This document shows, in pieces, positions 32,160 through 41,617 of a stretch of 64,000 nucleotides of DNA. The DNA lies in contig NZ_CP054044.1 in the NCBI RefSeq assembly GCF_013282745.1, positions 1,302,001-1,366,000 on the forward strand, written 5' to 3'. The stretch's first letter is position 1. The number at the start of each line of letters is the position of its first letter. The notes beneath the pieces are model-generated. The model was not told where the DNA came from, searched no databases, and saw nothing but the letters and a program-made list of their open reading frames with translations. A program made the position numbers and the translations under genes. Origin of the DNA: Yersinia bercovieri ATCC 43970. GTDB lineage: Bacteria; Pseudomonadota; Gammaproteobacteria; Enterobacterales; Enterobacteriaceae.

Positions 32160-32818
32160 TGATCGAAACCGCCATTACACTAGACCAATTTATTCAAGCG
32201 CTACACGACACACTGGTGATGGTCAGTATCTCATTGGTGATCGGTTCTCTTATTGGTATACCACTGGGAATTTTACTGGTGGTAACTCGGCCGGGTGGAT
32301 TAATTAAGAGCCGTGCCTTTTATAATATTCTCAATCCCGTGATCAATATCATCCGATCACTGCCCTTTATTATTCTGATGGTGGCGATTATTCCGCTAAC
32401 ACGCCTGATTGTGAATACCACTATTGGGACACCGGGAGCGATTGTGCCGCTGATTATTTTTATCGCGCCCTATATTGGCCGGCTGGTAGAGAACTCATTA
32501 CTAGATGTGAACCCCGGAATTCTGGAGGCCGCAAAATCAATGGGCGCGACCCCTTTGCAGGCGATTTGGTATTTTCTGTTACCCGAAGCCTTGTCATCGT
32601 TAATATTGGCCCTGACCACCGCCACCATTGGCTTAATTGGTGCAACAGCAATGGCGGGAACTGTGGGCGGCGGCGGGATCGGGGATTTAGCTATTACTTA
32701 TGGTTATCAGCGTTTTGATACTTTTGTGACGATCACCACCGCCATTGTATTAATTATTACTGTGCAGTTAATCCAATCACTGGGCAATTTATTTGCCAGT
32801 AAAATTCGCCGTGAGTAA
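32156..32818 (+). CDS. MetI-family ABC transporter permease
   Basis: The 220-residue inner-membrane protein has about five hydrophobic segments and the EAA-like cytoplasmic loop EAAKSMGATPLQAIWYFLLPEALSSL, which docks to the ATPase. The motif GAMAGTVGGGGIGDLA-like stretch (AMAGTVGGGGIGDLAI) is typical of MetI. It ends the operon and is followed by a palindromic element. Confidence 0.88.
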   Translation: MMIETAITLDQFIQALHDTLVMVSISLVIGSLIGIPLGILLVVTRPGGLIKSRAFYNILNPVINIIRSLPFIILMVAIIPLTRLIVNTTIGTPGAIVPLIIFIAPYIGRLVENSLLDVNPGILEAAKSMGATPLQAIWYFLLPEALSSLILALTTATIGLIGATAMAGTVGGGGIGDLAITYGYQRFDTFVTITTAIVLIITVQLIQSLGNLFASKIRRE

Positions 32819-32860
32819 GCCAAAGAGAGTTAGATTTATACGCAAAGTGCCTGCGGCGGA

Positions 32861-32971
32861 GAGAATAGGTAGATCGTAAAGACGCCGTACTTCTTTTTTA
32901 AAAACACGCCTCCCTGATGGCTCGAGCCGCGCCATCCCTGGCGCAGACGCTTTACTCCTCTACCTATCCTC
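32861..32971. repeat. Palindromic element between the MetI-like gene and the chemoreceptor gene
   Basis: GAGAATAGGTAGA at the left and TCTACCTATCCTC at the right are inverted copies. Inner sequences TCGTAAAGACGC and GACGCTTTAC also pair. The centre holds CTCGAG and a GGCGCGGC-type stem. There is no ORF. It probably serves as a transcription end between the convergent genes. Confidence 0.6.
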
Positions 32972-33021
32972 ACCATTTAAGATCGAGTCACTAAGAATTT
33001 CAGCAAAAATACCGTAGTTAA

Positions 33022-34926
33022 TTAAACCTTAAAGCCGCTAATGACACTCTCCAACTGCAAGGTTTGATCCTGCATGGCTTGAGCCGCTGCCGCCACTTGC
33101 TCCACCAGCGCCGCATTTTGCTGAGTTGCGTTATCTAACTGATTAATCGCCAAATTAACCTGCTCGATCCCCAAACTCTGCTCCTGGCTGGATGACATAA
33201 TCTCATTCATCAGTGCCGCCACATTGGAAACACCGCTCATCAGATCATCCATGGTAGTGCCCGCATCGGCCACTAAGCCAGTACCAATCGCAATATCAGA
33301 CACCGAATCTTCAATCAGCTTTTTAATCTCGCGGGCAGAAGTTGCCGAACGTTGCGCTAAATTACGCACCTCCGATGCGACCACCGCAAAACCACGCCCC
33401 TGCTCACCCGCTCTGGCGGCCTCCACTGCCGCATTCAGTGCCAATATATTGGTTTGGAAGGCAATACTGTCAATCACACTGATAATATCGACAATTTTCT
33501 TCGATGAATGATTGATGGAACCCATGGTATCCACCACTTTTTTCACTACCGTACTGCCCTTCACCGCCACGGCTGAAGCATCCATCGCCAATTGGTTGGC
33601 ATGGCTGGCGTTATCCGCATTTTGCTTCACGGTACTGGTCAGCTCATCCATCGAAGCCGCCGTCTCTTCAATTGAGCTGGCCTGATCTTCGGTACGGGCA
33701 GACAAGTCCAGATTACCGCTGGCGATTTCACGTGATGCCGATGCAATAGCCAAACTGCTCTCACCGACTTGGCGCATCATTTGCTGCAAATAGTCGATAA
33801 AAGCATTGAAACTCTGGTTAATGGCATTGAACTCCGGACTGCTGCTTTCCGGCAAGCGCTGGGTTAAGTCGGCCCCGCCCGCAGACAATGCGGTGATATT
33901 CTCTTTCAAATTCGCTAAGCGCTTCATAAATACGCGGATAGAGAACACCAGGAAAATCAGCAATAACAGCATGATAGGAATCTGTACTAGCCCCAGATGC
34001 ATCAGGATACTGTGGCTCTGTTTGACCAATAAGCTGGTTGGCAAGTCAGTGACCAAATACCATGGGCTATTGGCGATCGGGCGGATAAACAGGGTGTGTG
34101 AGGTGCCATCGACATCAAATTCGCTTTCCAGCGATTTTTGCTCTCTCATTTGTGGCAACAACCGCTGGGTTTCGGCCGCCATCGGCAAACTAGCGGCAAA
34201 ATCAGAGAGATTTTTTAGCTCTGCTTTGCCGTCAGCCAAGGCGCTGCTACCCACAATCTTACCATCCGCTTCGACAATCAGAATGGTGCCGTTCACTTTC
34301 TGCTCCATCTCTTTAACCAGGCGGTTAAAGAAGCCTAAAGTGACGTCAATGGTTGAAACGCCATATGCCTCGTTGCCTTTATAAATCGCCATCGCACAGT
34401 TGGTTCTCGGCTGCGGGCTGGCGTCATCCTGATAGGCTTTAGCCCAGGCGCAGAAGCCTTTCGGCGCATTTAAGCCATCTTTGTACCACGACTGCTCAAA
34501 ATAATTTTGCGATTCTGGCGAGTTCCAATGAGTGTTAACCGTTAACTTATTTTCCCCATTACGGGCAAAAAAGGTGCTGAATTTCGCCACCCCTTGCTCA
34601 CGTTTATTGGGCAGAGGCCAAATACCGCCGCCGAATACATTGCTGTCGCCGTATTGATCCACCAAGCCCGGTAATAGTGAGTCGATGGTACTGCTGTCCA
34701 TAATGGCAACCGCCTGGGTAATACTGCGGGCCTGGGCTTCCACTTTATTCATTTGCGCGGTGATGGCCGTCGCAATTTGGTCAACGCTATTGCCAACAAT
34801 AGTGCTTTCCGATTGTTTGAGTTGTGGTGTGATAAAAAGCTGAATCACCACCAGGGTGATGATTAGCAAAAGAATGAAAAACACACTAACGAGTAAGGTG
34901 AATCGGGCTTGAGTGGTTTTTAGCAT
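33022..34926 (-). CDS. Methyl-accepting chemotaxis protein
   Basis: The chemoreceptor is about 634 residues from the preferred start [16 protein letters not shown], which places the first membrane helix at the N-terminus; an 18-codon extension upstream is possible. A large periplasmic sensor of Cache type (about 35-280) is followed by a second TM helix ([20 protein letters not shown]), a HAMP domain and the signalling hairpin tip [32 protein letters not shown]. The C-terminus (ISGFKV) lacks the NWETF-type CheR/CheB tether, so adaptation may rely on other receptors. The ligand is unknown. Confidence 0.93.
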   Translation of the reverse strand: MLKTTQARFTLLVSVFFILLLIITLVVIQLFITPQLKQSESTIVGNSVDQIATAITAQMNKVEAQARSITQAVAIMDSSTIDSLLPGLVDQYGDSNVFGGGIWPLPNKREQGVAKFSTFFARNGENKLTVNTHWNSPESQNYFEQSWYKDGLNAPKGFCAWAKAYQDDASPQPRTNCAMAIYKGNEAYGVSTIDVTLGFFNRLVKEMEQKVNGTILIVEADGKIVGSSALADGKAELKNLSDFAASLPMAAETQRLLPQMREQKSLESEFDVDGTSHTLFIRPIANSPWYLVTDLPTSLLVKQSHSILMHLGLVQIPIMLLLLIFLVFSIRVFMKRLANLKENITALSAGGADLTQRLPESSSPEFNAINQSFNAFIDYLQQMMRQVGESSLAIASASREIASGNLDLSARTEDQASSIEETAASMDELTSTVKQNADNASHANQLAMDASAVAVKGSTVVKKVVDTMGSINHSSKKIVDIISVIDSIAFQTNILALNAAVEAARAGEQGRGFAVVASEVRNLAQRSATSAREIKKLIEDSVSDIAIGTGLVADAGTTMDDLMSGVSNVAALMNEIMSSSQEQSLGIEQVNLAINQLDNATQQNAALVEQVAAAAQAMQDQTLQLESVISGFKV

Positions 34927-35185
34927 TATCGTGTCGCTCAATGTCAGAGAGCTGGATAGCTCCAGATCTATTAACGGCACTCCGCGCGCAGACTTGATAA
35001 CGGATTGAAACGATTTTTCCGTTTTTATCCGTCGATCACAATTTCAGTGTAATTAATCGACGGATGACAAACAGTTAAGTGAAATTTTCAGGGGGGGAGC
35101 GGTAGATAGTCATTGTGATATCGCGCAAGTTTGTCCTACTCTGGTGGTGAAACAGTGTTACTCATTTACTCAATGGGAGTATGTC

Positions 35186-35758
35186 ATGTCACAGCAACCC
35201 CTTAAAATCGTTACCCTGCTAGGTAGCCTGCGTAGTGGTTCTTACAATGCCATGGTCGCCCGTGCGCTGCCTAAATTAGCACCTGCGGGTTTCACCATCG
35301 AAGCCCTGCCGTCTATTCGCGATATTCCGCTTTATGATGCTGATGTACAACAGGAAGATGGCTTCCCAACCACGGTTCAGGCCATTGCGGAGCAAATCCG
35401 TCAGGCGGATGGCGTAATTATCGTGACGCCGGAATATAACTACTCCGTCCCCGGCGGCTTGAAGAATGCGATCGACTGGCTATCCCGTTTACCCAATCAG
35501 CCGCTGGCGAACAAACCCGTGGCGATTCAAACCAGCTCTATGGGGCCGATTGGCGGTGCACGTTGCCAATACCATCTGCGCCAAATTTTGGTCTTCCTCG
35601 ATGCAATGGTGATGAATAAGCCTGAATTTATGGGCGGGGTGATTCAAAGCAAAGTGGATGAGCAAGCCAAAGAGCTTTCCGATCAAGGGACACTGGATTT
35701 CCTGACAAAACAGCTTGCTGCCTTTGCCACTTACATTGATCGAGTGCGCGAAAAGTAA
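35186..35758 (+). CDS. chrR: NADPH-dependent FMN reductase / quinone reductase ChrR (YieF)
   Basis: The start at MSQQPLKIVTLLGSLR is set by GGGAG 7 bases upstream and gives 190 residues (E. coli 188); an in-frame extension upstream is not conserved. Flavodoxin-like fold landmarks are LLGSLRSGSYN (FMN phosphate loop), TPEYNYSVPGGLKNAIDWLSR and SSMGPIGGARCQYHLRQ. The family reduces quinones and chromate using NAD(P)H and FMN and protects against oxidative stress. It lies next to purP and yieH, the E. coli yieFGH neighbourhood. Confidence 0.94.
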   Translation: MSQQPLKIVTLLGSLRSGSYNAMVARALPKLAPAGFTIEALPSIRDIPLYDADVQQEDGFPTTVQAIAEQIRQADGVIIVTPEYNYSVPGGLKNAIDWLSRLPNQPLANKPVAIQTSSMGPIGGARCQYHLRQILVFLDAMVMNKPEFMGGVIQSKVDEQAKELSDQGTLDFLTKQLAAFATYIDRVREK

Positions 35759-35872
35759 GTTTTTATCTCTGCTCCCCATAAGCCTGCGGGTAGTGGGCAT
35801 CTGGATGCGCAATGTGCCAGCAAGGCACTGGAGCAAATCAGCGCTCAGTTGAAAGCTTAAGATTATCGATAA

Positions 35873-35903
35873 GACGCCCCCTCCCTCGTGTCGAAAGGGG
35901 GCG
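35873..35903. terminator. Terminator between convergent chrR and purP
   Basis: ACGCCCCCT (35873-35881) and AGGGGGCGT (35895-35903) form a perfect 9-bp stem with a 13-nt loop between the two convergent stops. It is probably bidirectional. Confidence 0.65.
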
Positions 35904-35933
35904 TTGGCAAGATCAGAGGTCAATCACCGGCGA

Positions 35934-37262
35934 TCAGTGGTCAACAAAAGCAATTTTCAGCACAAATAGCAGCGCCACCACTACCACACATGGGCTGATT
36001 TCACGCCAGCGGCCAGTACCCAACTTCATCAGGCAATAAGAGATAAAGCCCAGCGCGATACCTTCGGTAATTGAGAAGCTAAACGGCATCATCACGGCAG
36101 TGACAAACGCCGGAACCGCTTCGGTCAGATCATCCCACTTCACGCGGGATAAGCTGGAGGTCATCAATACGCCCACATAAATCAGCGCCCCGGCGGCGGC
36201 ATAAGCGGGCACCATACCCGCCAGTGGCGAAATAAACATCACCAGCAGGAACAAGATACCCACCACCACGGCAGTCAGGCCGGTACGGCCACCGACAGAA
36301 ACTCCGGAGGAGCTTTCAATATAGGCCGTCACTGACGAAGTGCCGATAAAAGCACCGGCAACAGAGCTGATACTATCGACGTACAGCGCTTGTTTCATGC
36401 GCGGAAACTTGCCTTTATCATCGGTTAAGCCCGCTTTATCCGTCACGCCAATCAATGTGCCGGATGAATCGAATAGGTTAACCAGCATGAAGGAGAAAAT
36501 GATCCCCGCCATACCAACATTCAGCGCCCCAGCCAGGTCAACCTGCCCGACCACCGAGGTCACACTTGGCGGCATGGAGAAAATACCCGAGTAGTGTACA
36601 TCACCCAGCGCCCAGCCAATTAGGGTGGTCACCACGATAGAAACCAGCACCGCAGCATGGATATTGCGTGATGCCAGTATCGCGATAATAAAGAAGCCCA
36701 GCGCCCCCAGTAGCACGCTGTGAGAGGTCAGGTTACCCACGGTCACCAATGTATCTGGGTTTGCAACCACGATACCGGCATTTTTCAGCCCCATCATGGC
36801 AATAAACAGGCCGATACCACTGGTGATCCCCACGCGCAGGCTCAGCGGGATGTTGGCAATCATCCAATAGCGAATGCGGAAAATAGTCAGCAAAAGGAAA
36901 CCGATTGCGCCCCAGAAAATCGCCCCCATGCCAACCTGCCATGAAATGCCCATCGCGCCAACCACCACAAAAGCGAAGAAAGCGTTCAGCCCCATCGCCG
37001 GTGCCAGTGCTACCGGTAAGTTCGCCAATAAGCCCATAAAGATGCTGCCAAAAGCGGCGATCAGGCAGGTAGTGACGAATACTGCCTGCACATCCATCCC
37101 CGCAACCCCTAAAATCTGTGGGTTAACGAACACGATATAGACCATGGTCAGGAAGGTGGTGATACCGGCGATCAGCTCAGTGCGTGCCGTGGTGCCGTGT
37201 TGCTTTAGCTTAAAAACACGTTCGAGCAGCCCCTGCTCAGTATCAAGGTTTGGTTTACTCAT
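35934..37262 (-). CDS. adeP: Adenine permease PurP (AdeP/YieG), NCS2 family
   Basis: This NCS2/AzgA-type purine:H+ symporter in the inner membrane imports adenine. The preferred start MSKPNLDTEQG gives 442 residues; a GTG four codons upstream is also open. The sequence is nearly collinear with E. coli YieG: ELIAGITTFLTMVYIVFVNPQ, PAMGLNAFFAF, LFDSSGTLIGVTDKAGL and GTSSVTAYIESSSGVSVGGRTGL. About 12-14 hydrophobic segments are seen. Confidence 0.95.
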   Translation of the reverse strand: MSKPNLDTEQGLLERVFKLKQHGTTARTELIAGITTFLTMVYIVFVNPQILGVAGMDVQAVFVTTCLIAAFGSIFMGLLANLPVALAPAMGLNAFFAFVVVGAMGISWQVGMGAIFWGAIGFLLLTIFRIRYWMIANIPLSLRVGITSGIGLFIAMMGLKNAGIVVANPDTLVTVGNLTSHSVLLGALGFFIIAILASRNIHAAVLVSIVVTTLIGWALGDVHYSGIFSMPPSVTSVVGQVDLAGALNVGMAGIIFSFMLVNLFDSSGTLIGVTDKAGLTDDKGKFPRMKQALYVDSISSVAGAFIGTSSVTAYIESSSGVSVGGRTGLTAVVVGILFLLVMFISPLAGMVPAYAAAGALIYVGVLMTSSLSRVKWDDLTEAVPAFVTAVMMPFSFSITEGIALGFISYCLMKLGTGRWREISPCVVVVALLFVLKIAFVDH

Positions 37263-37539
37263 AAGGCGTTCCACAAGAAGGGAGTGATAGTTGGGAACAT
37301 CCTATAACAAAAAACCAATCTTAAGAGCGGGATCACACTCTTTTTTGTCTGTTTTTTATCGCCTCTGTTGCGCAACATCTGCATGGTGCTAACCCTCATC
37401 ACTCAACGCATTGAATTTTATTCGTTTAATATTCGTTATATTGCTAGCAGGGTAATTATGTATCGCATTCTGAGCCAGGATGATTAAAGTAAGTAGGGGG
37501 TAAGTCTCGATTATATAGATACGAAAATAAGGAAATTGA

Positions 37540-38208
37540 GTGAACCAGATAGATTGCGTAATGTTCGATTGCGATGGCACCCTGGTGGATAGCGAAGTGC
37601 TGTGCTGCCAGGCTTATGTGGTGATGTTTGCCCATTACGACATTCACTTATCACTGGAGCAGGTGATTAAGCGCTTTAAAGGCGTGAAATTGAATGAGAT
37701 CGTCGCGTTGGTGAGCAAAGAGAACGGCCTGAACCAACCGATTGAAACACTGGAAAAACTCTATCGCGCAGAAGTCGCCCGCTTATTTGATGCCCAATTG
37801 CAACCGATCGCCGGTGCAAAGGCGCTGCTAGAGCAAATTACGCTGCCGGTTTGTGTGGTATCCAACGGGCCGGTGAGCAAGATGCAGCACTCCCTTGGCC
37901 TGACGGGCTTGCGCCCCTTCTTTGAAGATAGGCTCTATAGCGGCTACGACATTCAACGCTGGAAGCCCGATCCGGCGCTGATTTACCATGCAGCGAAAGA
38001 GATGCAGGTCGCGTCTGAGCGCTGCATTCTGGTGGAAGACTCCGCTGCCGGAACACACGCCGGGATCGCGGCAGGTATTCCGGTCTTTTACTACTGCGCC
38101 GATCCGCACAATCAGCCGATCCACCACCCGCTAGTCACCATGTTCGATGATATGCAGCAACTACCTGATTTATGGCGTGAAAAAGGCTGGCGTATCACCC
38201 ACGACTAG
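37540..38208 (+). CDS. yieH: HAD-family phosphatase YieH
   Basis: This 222-residue cytosolic HAD phosphatase is the orthologue of E. coli YieH, reported to act on 6-phosphogluconate and other small phosphates. Motif I is FDCDGTLVDSE, motif II VVSNGP, the motif III lysine is in YDIQRWKPDPALIYH, and motif IV is ILVEDSAAG. The start is a GTG preceded by AAGGA at 6-10 bases. It converges on the ABC permease gene, with the two stops 14 bp apart or overlapping in span. Confidence 0.93.
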   Translation: MNQIDCVMFDCDGTLVDSEVLCCQAYVVMFAHYDIHLSLEQVIKRFKGVKLNEIVALVSKENGLNQPIETLEKLYRAEVARLFDAQLQPIAGAKALLEQITLPVCVVSNGPVSKMQHSLGLTGLRPFFEDRLYSGYDIQRWKPDPALIYHAAKEMQVASERCILVEDSAAGTHAGIAAGIPVFYYCADPHNQPIHHPLVTMFDDMQQLPDLWREKGWRITHD

Positions 38209-38959
38209 TGACTGGCAGTGCCACTTTATTTCGCCACCAGCGCCATGCACCTTTAATGGCGCTTTGCTGCTTAATGACGTGTTGCGGGCTGAAACGGCGG
38301 TTAAGGCCATTCGCCAGTAGATCCAGCGCCAGACAGAGAACAAAGTAGACCAGCGCCACAAACAGAAACACTTCCATCGGGTAAACCATGCTGCGATTAT
38401 TGACCTGAGTCGCCAAAAACGTCAGCTCATTCACCCCGACGATATAAGCCAACGAGGTATCTTTAATCAATGAGATCCATTGATTAATAAATGATGGCAC
38501 CATCATGCGCAGGGCTTGCGGCAGCACCACAAACCCTAAAACTTGCCAGCGGTTAAAGCCGAGTGACAGACCCGCCTGCCACTGACCCGCACCGATCGCC
38601 ACAATTCCGGCTTTCACTGCGTGAGCCAGATAGGCGGATGCAATCAACGCCAGCGCACACACCACGGTGGTGATTTCGGGAATATCCACGCCAAACACGA
38701 TCGGCAGCAGGAAATAGGTCCAAAAAATCAGCATAATCACGGGAATAGCACGGAAAAAACCTAAAACAGCCGCCAATATGCCCGCCCAGACACCACGAGA
38801 CATCGCCAGCGCCACCCCCAATAGAGTGCCTAAAATAGCGGAAGCGACCCCCGCCATGATGCTGATCAGCACAGTTAATGCCGCCCCACCCAGCGGGCCA
38901 TCCGGATAGGTGCCCCACAGCAGATAGCTCCAGTTATCGGCAATAATCGTAAAATCCAT
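38195..38959 (-). CDS. Polar amino-acid ABC transporter permease (second subunit)
   Basis: This 254-residue HisM/GltK-type permease has the HEQ-TM layout, with LLIGVALAMSRG-like early helices (TLLGVALAMSRGVW) and the EAA loop IGAGQWQAGLSLGFNRWQVLGFVVLPQAL. It is the third gene after the binding protein and first permease, with 1 bp between it and the previous gene. No ATPase gene follows; the next gene is yieH on the other strand, and the two genes overlap slightly at their 3' ends. Confidence 0.9.
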   Translation of the reverse strand: MDFTIIADNWSYLLWGTYPDGPLGGAALTVLISIMAGVASAILGTLLGVALAMSRGVWAGILAAVLGFFRAIPVIMLIFWTYFLLPIVFGVDIPEITTVVCALALIASAYLAHAVKAGIVAIGAGQWQAGLSLGFNRWQVLGFVVLPQALRMMVPSFINQWISLIKDTSLAYIVGVNELTFLATQVNNRSMVYPMEVFLFVALVYFVLCLALDLLANGLNRRFSPQHVIKQQSAIKGAWRWWRNKVALPVTSRG

Positions 38960-38960
38960 C

Positions 38961-39698
38961 TTAATGCCCTCTGATGGCAGTTCGTTGTTGACGCCACATA
39001 CCCCACGCCTCGATCAGCGCAATAATGGCGATATACAGCACCGTTGCTACGCCAAATGCCTGAAACGTCCGCAATGTCTCGGTTTCCACCTGACGGGATG
39101 CATAGGAGAGTTCGGCCACACCAATCGCCATCGCCAAAGAGGAGTTTTTAATAATATTCATATATTGGCCCAGCAATGGCGGCATCGCGATTTTCAACGC
39201 CTGTGGCAACACCACATGGCGCATCGATTGCCAGCCCGTTAGCCCCAGCGCATGGGCGGCATATTTTTGCCCTTTCGCCACCCCGCTGATACCAGCTCGC
39301 AGCTCCTCAGCAATAAACGCCGTGGAGTAGAGGGTCAGCCCGATAAAACCGGCTAAAAACTCAAAAGAGGGCCAGTTCAGGGTTAACCCGAGCAGAGTGA
39401 TTTCATGGGAAGAGTTCAGCCAGGGGATCCAACTGGCGGGCAGGAGTTGGCTGGCGGCAAAGTACCAAAAGAACAGCTGGATCAACAGCGGCGTATTGCG
39501 AAATAGAGTGCTGTACCCCATGGCAAACCACTGTAGCGCTCTATTTTCGCTATCTCTGGCCGCTGCCAGTAAAAAGCCCAATAGCGTCGAGGCCACCACG
39601 GTGCAGGCGGAGATCCACAAGGTAAGCAGGAAACCGCTCCACAGCCAGCCGAGATATTGCGGGGCTAGCAGCCAGTCGGTGAGATGATGTAGATTCAT
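38961..39698 (-). CDS. Polar amino-acid ABC transporter permease (first subunit)
   Basis: This 245-residue inner-membrane permease of the HisMQ family has FRNTPLLIQLFFWYFA and the EAA loop ISGVAKGQKYAAHALGLTGWQSMRHVVLPQALK. It pairs with the following permease to form a heterodimeric channel fed by the binding protein encoded upstream. Confidence 0.9.
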   Translation of the reverse strand: MNLHHLTDWLLAPQYLGWLWSGFLLTLWISACTVVASTLLGFLLAAARDSENRALQWFAMGYSTLFRNTPLLIQLFFWYFAASQLLPASWIPWLNSSHEITLLGLTLNWPSFEFLAGFIGLTLYSTAFIAEELRAGISGVAKGQKYAAHALGLTGWQSMRHVVLPQALKIAMPPLLGQYMNIIKNSSLAMAIGVAELSYASRQVETETLRTFQAFGVATVLYIAIIALIEAWGMWRQQRTAIRGH

Positions 39699-39771
39699 AT
39701 ATCTCTATACCCGTTGTAATGCAAACAGCCCCGCATGATCATCATGCAGGGCCTTGGTGTTCCACGCGAAA

Positions 39772-40626
39772 TCAGGCTTTAGGTTGTTGATCTAAAGGTG
39801 CAAATTTAAACTCACCTCTTGGCTGAGCGGCATTGGTTGCCGGCCCGAACCAGCGGTCATAAATTTTTGCCGCTTCGCCCTCTTTTTCCAGTTTAACCAG
39901 TGTTTCGTTCACTGTTGCGGTTAAGCGCTCTTCGCCCTTAGGAATACCCACGCCCTGATACTCTTTGGTGATACTAAAGGGTGAAATCTCAAAATCTGCT
40001 TTTTGTGCCGCAGGCAAGTTACCCAGCAGCCCCACTAATTTTGCATCATCCTGAGTGATGGCTTGAACGTTACCATTACGCAGGGCAGTAAATGCCAGTG
40101 GTGTATCATCATAAGAGATCACTTTTGCTGTGGGGTAGTGCTCACGCAGAGTGATCTCCTGCACCGTGCCTTTATCGGCGCCGATACGTAATTTGCGGAT
40201 ATCTTCCGGCGTTTTCAGCACCCCTTTATGGGCGATAAATTTCTGACCGGTGGCAAAATAGGGCAGGCTGAAGTTAACTTCCTTGGCGCGCTCATCAGTG
40301 ATGGTGAAGTTGGCCGCAATCAGATCGACTTTCTTCGAGGTCAGCAGTGGAATACGGTTAGCCGGGTTAGTTGCCCGCAGTTCCACTTTTACCCCTAAAT
40401 CTTTGGCAATCGCGTTCGCCACATCCACATCATAGCCCACCAGTTTTTTACTCTGCGGATCGATATAGCCGAATGGGGGGTTGCTATCAAAAACGGCAAT
40501 CCGCACCACACCCGCTTGCTTGATGTCATCTAACTTATCGGCGTGAGCTGCAGCAGAAAGTGTCGCCAGACCAGCTAGCAAGGTTAATGCCAAAGCGCTT
40601 TTTTTGGTGGTCAGAGATTGCTTCAT
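39772..40626 (-). CDS. Polar amino-acid ABC transporter, periplasmic binding protein
   Basis: The 284-residue protein has a Sec signal peptide (LALTLLAGLATLSAAAHA-DK) and a type II binding-protein fold (SBP family 3): IRIAVFDSNPPFGYID-like VVRIAVFDSNPPFGYI, LVGYDVDVANAIAKDLG, DLIAANFTITDERAKEVNFSLPYF and the conserved Asp of the TQDDAKL region. The family binds polar amino acids such as glutamate or aspartate; the exact ligand is not readable. It heads an operon with two permeases. Confidence 0.92.
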   Translation of the reverse strand: MKQSLTTKKSALALTLLAGLATLSAAAHADKLDDIKQAGVVRIAVFDSNPPFGYIDPQSKKLVGYDVDVANAIAKDLGVKVELRATNPANRIPLLTSKKVDLIAANFTITDERAKEVNFSLPYFATGQKFIAHKGVLKTPEDIRKLRIGADKGTVQEITLREHYPTAKVISYDDTPLAFTALRNGNVQAITQDDAKLVGLLGNLPAAQKADFEISPFSITKEYQGVGIPKGEERLTATVNETLVKLEKEGEAAKIYDRWFGPATNAAQPRGEFKFAPLDQQPKA

Positions 40627-40945
40627 TGAAAGCTCCTAAGATGATTGAGATGTTGCGATATGCATAAGCTAGCAACTCATCGTTAGGTCAGGAAATAATA
40701 TAAAACGATATATTTATAACTAATTAATCTCAGTGAATGAGACTAATTATATTGGGAAAGAGAGCGGGATATATGGTAAGTGAAACGCCGGAGGATGGGG
40801 TGCCCATAAAACCTCCACTTCAATTTATCCATATAAAAACAGTGAATATTCATTCTGCTCTCATGGGCTAATGACACGATTGTAGCCGCACATTTCGACC
40901 TAGTCGTGTCATTACCATATGTTTGAAAAATGTCATCAGGCAGAA
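40627..40945. other. Intergenic region between bactofilin and binding-protein genes
   Basis: This 319-bp A/T-rich stretch should contain the leftward promoter of the amino-acid ABC operon and the end of the bactofilin transcript. Its only clear structure is the inverted repeat at 40870-40913. No ORF is credible. Confidence 0.5.
40870..40913 (-). terminator. Inverted repeat after the bactofilin gene
   Basis: AATGACACGA (40870-40879) and TCGTGTCATT (40904-40913) are perfect 10-bp arms with a 24-nt loop, about 35 bp past the bactofilin stop. It is a possible terminator; the long loop and missing T tract also leave open an operator for the downstream operon. Confidence 0.45.
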
Positions 40946-41617
40946 TTATTTACTGTCATCAGGGGCATCAGGTATTGCCACTGCTGCTTTGGGTTTTTCC
41001 TGACTCTCCATGACTGCAGATTTGACTTTTCGAGGCAGACTAACTGACTCTTCCGTAATCTCTGACTGACCAATAAAAATGCCGCCTTTTTTAATGGAGA
41101 AATTACTGCCTTTTACAATGCCGTTTAAGCGGCCATTCTCTAAAATTTCCAGATGATCGGAAATACAAACACCATCAATGCGCCCATCAACCGTCATGTT
41201 GGGAGCCGTTAAATTCCCTTCAATTTGGCCACTGCGCATCAACCTTATCGTGCCTTCATTTACCGTAATATTCCCATTCACCATACCGTAGATTTGAATA
41301 TCACCATCAAGATTAATATCTCCTTTTATTTTTGTTCCCGCCGCGATAATCGTGTTGGTCTTCACTGAGTCTGATGGTGAGTTAGATAGTGGTGTATTGG
41401 ATTGTAGAGAAGAGTTGACCATTGTAGACACCGTGTTATGACTGTTTTCTTTCTTTTTAAACATAATAGTTATCAGAATAAAAATGAGGAATAAAGTAGG
41501 CGCAAGAAGAAGATAAAAAAATAAATTGTAGACCATATAACCCACTAAAGCTGCACCCCATAGCACCCACAACAGGCTAAGAGCCACATTTTTTGGTATA
41601 TACAGACGCATGTTCAC
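40946..41617 (-). CDS. Membrane-anchored bactofilin (polymer-forming cytoskeletal protein)
   Basis: This 223-residue protein has two closely spaced hydrophobic segments at the N-terminus (about residues 10-52), a Ser/Asn-rich linker, and a bactofilin (DUF583) beta-helix core at about 85-190. The core shows the repeated pattern ...GTKIKGDINLDGDIQIYGMVNGNI, SGQIEGNLTAPNMTVDGRIDG and ENGRLNGIVKGSNFSIKKGG. A basic/Pro-Ala tail ends it. Bactofilins polymerise into filaments that scaffold cell-envelope functions. It stands alone between phoU and the ABC operon. Confidence 0.88.
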   Translation of the reverse strand: MNMRLYIPKNVALSLLWVLWGAALVGYMVYNLFFYLLLAPTLFLIFILITIMFKKKENSHNTVSTMVNSSLQSNTPLSNSPSDSVKTNTIIAAGTKIKGDINLDGDIQIYGMVNGNITVNEGTIRLMRSGQIEGNLTAPNMTVDGRIDGVCISDHLEILENGRLNGIVKGSNFSIKKGGIFIGQSEITEESVSLPRKVKSAVMESQEKPKAAVAIPDAPDDSK

